This document shows, piece after piece, positions 7,796 to 9,710 of a DNA stretch of 9,710 bases (positions within the stretch are counted from its first letter, which is position 1; each line of letters opens with the position of its first letter). Source of the DNA: Planctomycetaceae bacterium (GTDB taxonomy: Bacteria > Planctomycetota > MHYJ01 > SBBU01); contig SBBU01000320.1 of the NCBI GenBank assembly GCA_005239585.1, positions 1-9,710 on the forward strand. Direction: 5' to 3'. Position numbers and translations under genes: made by a program. The notes under the pieces are model-generated. The model was not told where the DNA came from. It did not search any database and was given only the letters and a program-made list of their open reading frames with translations.

Positions 7796-7827
7796 AAAAT
7801 TTTGGAAAACGCGTTTTCCAAAATTTT
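7796..7827. repeat. Perfect 32-bp palindrome between two leftward genes
   Basis: The arms AAAATTTTGGAAAACG / CGTTTTCCAAAATTTT are exact reverse complements with no loop bases. An overlapping smaller inverted repeat (TTTTGA-TCG-TCAAAA, 7785-7799) adjoins it on the left, and GCCCC (7780-7784) and GGGGC (7851-7855) flank it. It lies about 50 bp past the stop of the HEAT gene, on its downstream side, and about 50 bp upstream of the propeller gene start. In RNA it would fold into a long hairpin whose 3' arm ends in UUUU, so it may act as a terminator or processing site. It could instead be an operator or a mobile palindrome. Confidence 0.85.
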
Positions 7828-7876
7828 CTGTAGTCTGGCAGCTGGTTTTAGGGGCCCCATATCACCCCACAAAAAG

Positions 7877-8788
7877 CTACTTTTTTTCCCGGTCGCAGCC
7901 CCAGCCCTTTAGCACATCGGCTGCGACGGTGCCAACCGTGGTTTTCGCATAGTCTTTCTTTGATTCGTCGTAAATAGAACACTCGGCCTCATCTCCCAAG
8001 AGTTGTGCGACGGCCTTGTCAAAGCCATTTGCCTTGGCCTCTTCTGCCGTGACCAGCCTGCCCAGCGCCCATGCCGAAGTTCCCCTTACCCCCCCATCCT
8101 CATCCTTTAACAACTCTACAACTTGTTTTGCATACTCCTTCGCCTCCATGCGCCACAACACCACCGCAGCAGACCTTCTCACACTCGCCTCCTTATCCTT
8201 CAACAACTCTGCAATTTGCTTTGCATACTCCTTCGTCTCCATGCGCCACAACACCACCACAGCAGACGCTCTCACAAACTCGTCCTCATCCTTCAACAAC
8301 TCTGCAACCTCCTTTGCATACTCCTTCGCCTTCATAAATCCCAACGCTATCGCAGCAGACGCTCTCACACTTGCCTCCTTATCCTTCAACAACTCTGCAA
8401 CTTCCTTTGCATACTCCTTCACCTCCATCTGCCACAACGCCATCGCAGCAGACGCTCTCACACTTGCCTCCTTATCCTTCAACAACTCTGCAACCTCCTT
8501 TGCATACTCCTTCGCCTTCATATACCCCAACGCCTCCGCAGCAAACCCCCTCACCTCCGCCTCCTTATCCTTTAACAACTCTGTAACTTCCTTTGCATGC
8601 TCTTTTGCATTCAATTCCTCCAATGCCTTGGCCGCATAAGCTCTTACCTTTGCATCCTTGTCCTTGAGATCCTTTAATGCCTTGGAGATCTTGGCCTTGC
8701 GGTCTTGGTCTTGATCCTGTTTTGGTTGCCCGCTAATGTATGCACTCAATGCTGCGAGTGTCATTAATCCAATCATTACATATTTCAT
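7877..8788 (-). CDS. Secreted HEAT-repeat protein with 31-residue tandem units
   Basis: A 303-residue protein. The ATG at 8788 is preceded by GAGG with a 9-nt spacer; a TTG at 8806 is in frame but lies upstream of that site. Residues 1-20 (MKYVMIGLMTLAALSAYISG) form a signal peptide without a lipobox, and a charged QDQDQDRK linker follows. From about residue 34 to 250 there are seven HEAT-like (PBS-lyase type) helical repeats with exact 31-residue spacing, marked by KEYA at 93, 124, 155, 186 and 217, and by LLKDKEASVRASAA. A non-repeat tail has Cys270 and Cys298, which could form a disulfide in an oxidising compartment. HEAT solenoids bind proteins; no enzyme activity is implied. It shares strand and likely extracytoplasmic location with the downstream propeller protein, but the palindrome between them may separate their transcription. 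Confidence 0.85.
   Translation of the reverse strand: MKYVMIGLMTLAALSAYISGQPKQDQDQDRKAKISKALKDLKDKDAKVRAYAAKALEELNAKEHAKEVTELLKDKEAEVRGFAAEALGYMKAKEYAKEVAELLKDKEASVRASAAMALWQMEVKEYAKEVAELLKDKEASVRASAAIALGFMKAKEYAKEVAELLKDEDEFVRASAVVVLWRMETKEYAKQIAELLKDKEASVRRSAAVVLWRMEAKEYAKQVVELLKDEDGGVRGTSAWALGRLVTAEEAKANGFDKAVAQLLGDEAECSIYDESKKDYAKTTVGTVAADVLKGWGCDREKK
8039..8596 (-). repeat. 93-bp tandem repeats inside the HEAT gene
   Basis: The 31-residue protein units correspond to tandem 93-bp DNA units. Five full units span 8132-8596, and a diverged sixth reaches about 8039. Neighbouring units share long identical DNA stretches, for example the words encoding AELLKDKEASVR and KEYAKEVAELL. This points to recent duplication or gene conversion rather than ancient repeats kept similar only at the protein level. 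Copy number may differ between strains. Confidence 0.85.
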
Positions 8789-8806
8789 GGTCTTATACCT
8801 CGTCAA

Positions 8807-9033
8807 ACTTGTACCTAGGATTTGTCACGATAGAGCATATTCTTACGTATGATTACAAAAAATCAAACAGATCCATAATTCTCATGGGAAGAACGCTATA
8901 GCTTTCCTGTTCATATGACCAAGTGAACAACAAATGAAAAGTATGGTGGATTTAAAGAGTTGGTATAGGTTACCGGAGCGGGAGGAGGCATACCCCGCTC
9001 CAGTACTTTCAGTTAGCCTATACTATTGCAAAA
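8807..9033. other. Intergenic region upstream of the HEAT gene
   Basis: This gene-free 227-nt spacer should hold the promoter of the leftward HEAT gene. AT-rich sequence at about 8840-8880 has TTG- and TAT-containing words but no pair with good -35/-10 spacing. Apart from the hairpin at 8975-9001, nothing else stands out. Confidence 0.45.
8975..9001 (-). terminator. GC-rich hairpin, possible terminator of the small membrane-protein gene
   Basis: GGAGCGGG (8975-8982) and CCCGCTCC (8994-9001) form a perfect 8-bp stem with an 11-nt loop. It lies 32 nt past the stop of the leftward gene at 9034. No clear U-tract follows on either strand, so intrinsic termination is uncertain. It could also be a processing or regulatory hairpin. 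Confidence 0.4.
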
Positions 9034-9396
9034 CTATTTTGAACCGCGTTTTAATGTGTCGGATCTTATTCTGTACTTGATTGTTTTGCCATCGCTCTGT
9101 TTGAGATTCACTTCTATAATCTCATTTATGACCTGATTTACATCTTGCTGCTTGGGGATATTCTGTGTATCAACCCCATTTTTCAATGTACTTGCACTAA
9201 ACGACTCTACCGCAGAGTTTACCATGGTCGAAATTTCAAATGTCAGATAATATGTCGCTATGCTGACAAGAACAATAAACAAGAAAAAGATCGCAAACTG
9301 AAGTTCTTTGTCTCCTCTAGTTGGATATATACTGACTGCGTACCCACTATTGTTGTGTCTAAACCTCAAAATATTAAAGAATCGTCTCACTAGCAT
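9034..9396 (-). CDS. Small single-pass membrane protein of unknown function
   Basis: A 120-residue predicted protein that I do not recognise. A basic N-terminal segment (Arg4, Arg5, Arg11, Arg13) precedes one strong membrane helix at 34-51 (FAIFFLFIVLVSIATYYL). The rest, about 53-120, is polar and charged (for example VNQVINEIIEVNLKQSDGKTIKYRIR), with a likely amphipathic helix and strand. By the positive-inside rule the N-terminus would be cytoplasmic and the C-terminal part outside. The ATG at 9396 lacks a clear ribosome site. An in-frame TTG at 9450 would give 138 residues with an extra hydrophobic N-terminal stretch (GFFSLSGILIA). Either start is uncertain, but the frame with its membrane helix looks real. 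It may be an independent unit upstream of the HEAT gene. Confidence 0.55.
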   Translation of the reverse strand: MLVRRFFNILRFRHNNSGYAVSIYPTRGDKELQFAIFFLFIVLVSIATYYLTFEISTMVNSAVESFSASTLKNGVDTQNIPKQQDVNQVINEIIEVNLKQSDGKTIKYRIRSDTLKRGSK

Positions 9397-9450
9397 TGAA
9401 GAGTGAGCAATTAAAATGCCAGATAGGCTAAAAAACCCTGTGTAATTCAA

Positions 9451-9710
9451 ATTTAAACGAATTTAATCCCAGATTTATAACCACAATTAGACATCTTCAC
9501 AAAGACTGACACTTTGAAAAAAGACTCTACCCTATAATAGAATCCTATTTAAAACCATTAGAAAGGCATATTTCAGCCAGTTTTAACGCCTAGATAAAAT
9601 AGCGCTGGTAACAGTAATTGTTAAAAGATCTGTGCTCGAGCTTATAAAATGAAGATTTACGCTCGAGAAATGGATTTTAAAACTTTTCCCACACATTTTT
9701 GAACAATTAC
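9451..9710. other. AT-rich gene-free right end with inverted repeats
   Basis: No coding region is supported in these 260 bases. GTAATTGTT (9614-9622) is exactly inverted as AACAATTAC at 9702-9710, the last bases of the window, and the similarity extends inward with a few mismatches (AAAA / TTTT). Between them GCTCGAG occurs twice (about 9634-9640 and 9661-9667). The pair could bound a small palindromic element, but the window ends there, so the right flank is unseen. Confidence 0.4.

Noticed and set aside
8132..8596. Regular repeats resembling a CRISPR array
   Set aside because: The unit is 93 bp with no unique spacers, stays in frame throughout and encodes HEAT repeats.
8016..8639. Long open frames on the plus strand opposite the HEAT gene
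   Set aside because: They are produced by the repeated, Lys/Glu/Ala-rich codons of the real minus-strand gene. The translations are low-complexity repeats (SFNNSATSFAYSF) with no ribosome site or known domain.

Overview
The window is about 9.7 kb of bacterial DNA of moderate-to-low GC. It holds one clear housekeeping operon and several accessory genes with probable signalling or envelope roles. The phylum cannot be fixed by eye. A SufU-type scaffold, a 7Fe ferredoxin heading the suf operon, an FHA-GAF regulator and secreted HEAT and beta-propeller proteins would fit a planctomycete-like or deep-branching Gram-negative lineage, possibly an anammox-type one. That placement is a low-confidence inference.

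Layout. Positions 1-874 (minus) hold the N-terminal 291 codons of an FHA-GAF signalling protein that runs off the left edge. Positions 875-1543 are a long divergent intergenic region. It contains a perfect 26-bp palindrome with a third copy of its arm beside it (1157-1204), a TATAAT box (1449-1454) and a strong stem-loop with a possible tertiary pairing (1465-1513), just ahead of the first suf gene. Positions 1544-5874 (plus) are a compact Fe-S assembly operon in the order 7Fe ferredoxin, sufB, sufC, sufD, sufU. No cysteine desulfurase gene is present. SufBCD is the scaffold and ATPase complex, SufU is the sulfur-accepting partner, and the ferredoxin probably supplies electrons or is an early client. 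The desulfurase (SufS) must be encoded elsewhere.

Positions 6083-9396 (minus) hold three genes pointing towards the suf operon. The first (6083-7747) is a secreted protein with a beta-propeller followed by a glycine/serine-rich beta-solenoid-like domain. The second (7880s-8788) is a secreted HEAT-repeat protein built of near-identical 31-residue units. The third (9034-9396) is a small single-pass membrane protein of unknown function. A perfect 32-bp palindrome lies between the first two and an 8-bp GC-rich hairpin between the second and third. The last 260 bases are AT-rich and gene-free, with a 9-bp inverted repeat that reaches the window edge.

No rRNA, tRNA, CRISPR array, transposase or phage gene is visible. 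I see no proven new system. The best leads are the structured leader of the suf operon, the two large perfect palindromes, and the desulfurase-less suf gene set.
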